A stretch of DNA of 5,791 nucleotides. It comes from a bacterium (GTDB taxonomy: Bacteria > CBDUZB01 > JAGLHV01). Location of the stretch: positions 1 to 5,791 of the forward strand of contig JAGLHV010000097.1 in the NCBI GenBank assembly GCA_023143305.1. Reading direction: 5' to 3'. The notes beneath the pieces are model-generated. The model saw nothing but the letters and a program-made list of their open reading frames with translations, searched no databases and was not told the DNA's origin. The position numbers were made by a program, and so were the translations under genes. Shown here piece after piece: positions 4,655 to 5,791 of the stretch; position 1 is the stretch's first letter; the number at the start of each line of letters is the position of its first letter.

Positions 4655-5791
4655 TTAGAAAAAAAGCAAAAATATTTGTACTTATAACGAGTTTAATTTT
4701 GATGCTGTTTTTTCTTTTTAATAGTACTGCTATTGCCGAAGAGGGTTTGGTTGTTATTGTGGTTAATTCTACTTTGCAGCCATTTATTCAGTCCTCTTTG
4801 AGTTTATATGTAAGTGATGTAGAAGCGGAGGGATATACGGTAGAGGTAAAGTCCTGGAATTTAGCCGGTTCAACGCCTCAGGAATTAAAAGATTATTTGA
4901 TTGCTAAACAAAGTAATGGGTTGGTTGGGGCTTTTTTTGTTGGAGATTTACCCATTGCTAATTTTTATCATGCCAATGATTTTTATGGGAATGCAGCTAC
5001 TTTTCCTTCTGACCTTTACTATATGAATCTTGATGGCGTCTGGACCGATTCGAATAGTGATGGAAAATTTGATACGATTACCGGAGATAGAAATCCTCAA
5101 ATCTGGCTGGGACGGTTAGTAGCGGGTAATTTGTCTTTAATGGGAACGGAAGAAGATATAGTTAATAATTATTTCGCTAAAGTTCATGCGTATAAAACAA
5201 AAACGAAACAAATTCAAAGACGTGCCTGTTCTTTGATTTATAAAGATTGGCCGTCTTCCTGGGGCCTGACGATGGGTAATATTTATACTGATTATGAAAC
5301 AGTGGCTGGTGATACTTTTACTACTACAACCTATACGGAAAAACTTAATGCCGGGTATGAATTTATATTTTTATGTGCCCATTCTAATGCGGGGGGACAT
5401 TCTTTTAATAATGGGTGGTTTTCTAATGCGAATATTCCGGTAATTGATCCTGATGTTTGGTTTTATAATTTATATGCCTGTTCAAACTGCCGTTATACCA
5501 CTTCTAATTATATGGGTGGTTGTTATGTTTCCAGTAATGAATATGGTATTTCAGCTATGGGAAGTACGAAAACAGGAAGTATGTTGGGTTTTGATTATTT
5601 TACTATACCGCTGGGAGAGGAGAAATCAATAGGTGAGGCTTTTAAAACCTGGTGGGTGGATTATGTTAACGGCCGTTCTACTGATTCAGTGATTTCCTGG
5701 CATTACGGAATGACTTTATTAGGGGATCCGGTATTAAAAACTAAGTTTACCGATGTAAATTACGTGAAAATCAGGGATGCAGCCGGCGGTG
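4651..5791 (+). CDS. Exported gingipain-like (peptidase C25, clan CD) cysteine protease, 3' end missing
   Basis: The frame is open from ATG 4651 to the window edge, 380 codons without a stop. Residues 3-29 form a signal peptide (RKK, long hydrophobic core, AIAE cleavage region). The body follows the C25 order. VGDLP (97-101) comes first, then SDLYYMNLDG (120-129). An Asp-rich loop, TDSNSDGKFD (132-141), may bind calcium. WLGRL (152-156) follows. The strand FIFLCAHS carries the presumed catalytic His244, and NLYACSNC carries the presumed nucleophile Cys277. GISAMGSTKTGSM (299-311) and LGDPVL (357-362) match the closing family motifs. The usual 'GHG' around the His is here AHS, and extra cysteines (193, 242, 280, 291) are present, so the active site is a variant. 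The sequence then passes into YVKIRDAAGGG, probably the first strand of a further domain. The protein is likely secreted or on the surface, and is made with the HEAT-repeat partner under riboswitch control. Confidence 0.87.
   Translation, partial: MIRKKAKIFVLITSLILMLFFLFNSTAIAEEGLVVIVVNSTLQPFIQSSLSLYVSDVEAEGYTVEVKSWNLAGSTPQELKDYLIAKQSNGLVGAFFVGDLPIANFYHANDFYGNAATFPSDLYYMNLDGVWTDSNSDGKFDTITGDRNPQIWLGRLVAGNLSLMGTEEDIVNNYFAKVHAYKTKTKQIQRRACSLIYKDWPSSWGLTMGNIYTDYETVAGDTFTTTTYTEKLNAGYEFIFLCAHSNAGGHSFNNGWFSNANIPVIDPDVWFYNLYACSNCRYTTSNYMGGCYVSSNEYGISAMGSTKTGSMLGFDYFTIPLGEEKSIGEAFKTWWVDYVNGRSTDSVISWHYGMTLLGDPVLKTKFTDVNYVKIRDAAGG

Noticed and set aside
5444..5632. Plus-strand frame inside the protease gene
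   Set aside because: It covers the catalytic Cys segment of the C25-like protein in another frame, and the protease frame has clear family motifs.

Overview
The window is AT-rich bacterial DNA with tightly packed genes, all on the + strand: a broken gene at the left edge, three complete or nearly overlapping gene pairs, and a gene running off the right edge. Three of the products carry cleavable-looking signal peptides. The mix of RecQ, a CDP-alcohol phosphatidyltransferase, a GEMM-I riboswitch and a gingipain-like protease points to a free-living bacterium, probably a diderm from a poorly cultivated phylum. Omnitrophota or a relative is my guess from the style of the proteins and repeats, but nothing in the sequence proves it.

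Layout. Positions 1-180 are the tail of a protein that ends in a helix-turn-helix-like segment, possibly a Y1/RAYT-type transposase. A 122-base gap with short tandem repeats follows. Next is a full-length recQ helicase (303-2147), whose end overlaps a small exported protein with propeller-like repeats (2140-2868). The 336-base gap at 2869-3204 holds a compact repeat element. It has imperfect terminal inverted repeats, a 13-base direct repeat on each side, and an inner nest of palindromes. It stops a few bases short of the ribosome binding site of a CDP-alcohol phosphatidyltransferase gene (3205-3879).

The most interesting part is 3888-5791. A sigma70-type promoter is followed by a well-preserved cyclic di-GMP-I (GEMM-I) riboswitch aptamer. 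An intrinsic terminator overlaps its 3' half, so aptamer and terminator exclude each other. Behind it is a two-gene operon with an ATGA stop/start overlap: a small exported HEAT-repeat protein, then an exported gingipain-like (peptidase C25, clan CD) cysteine protease cut by the window edge. The simplest reading is that c-di-GMP turns on a secreted protease and its HEAT-repeat partner. The ON direction is inferred from the overlap of the two folds.

The left half shows no clear functional tie to the right half. recQ belongs to DNA repair and the phosphatidyltransferase to membrane lipid synthesis.
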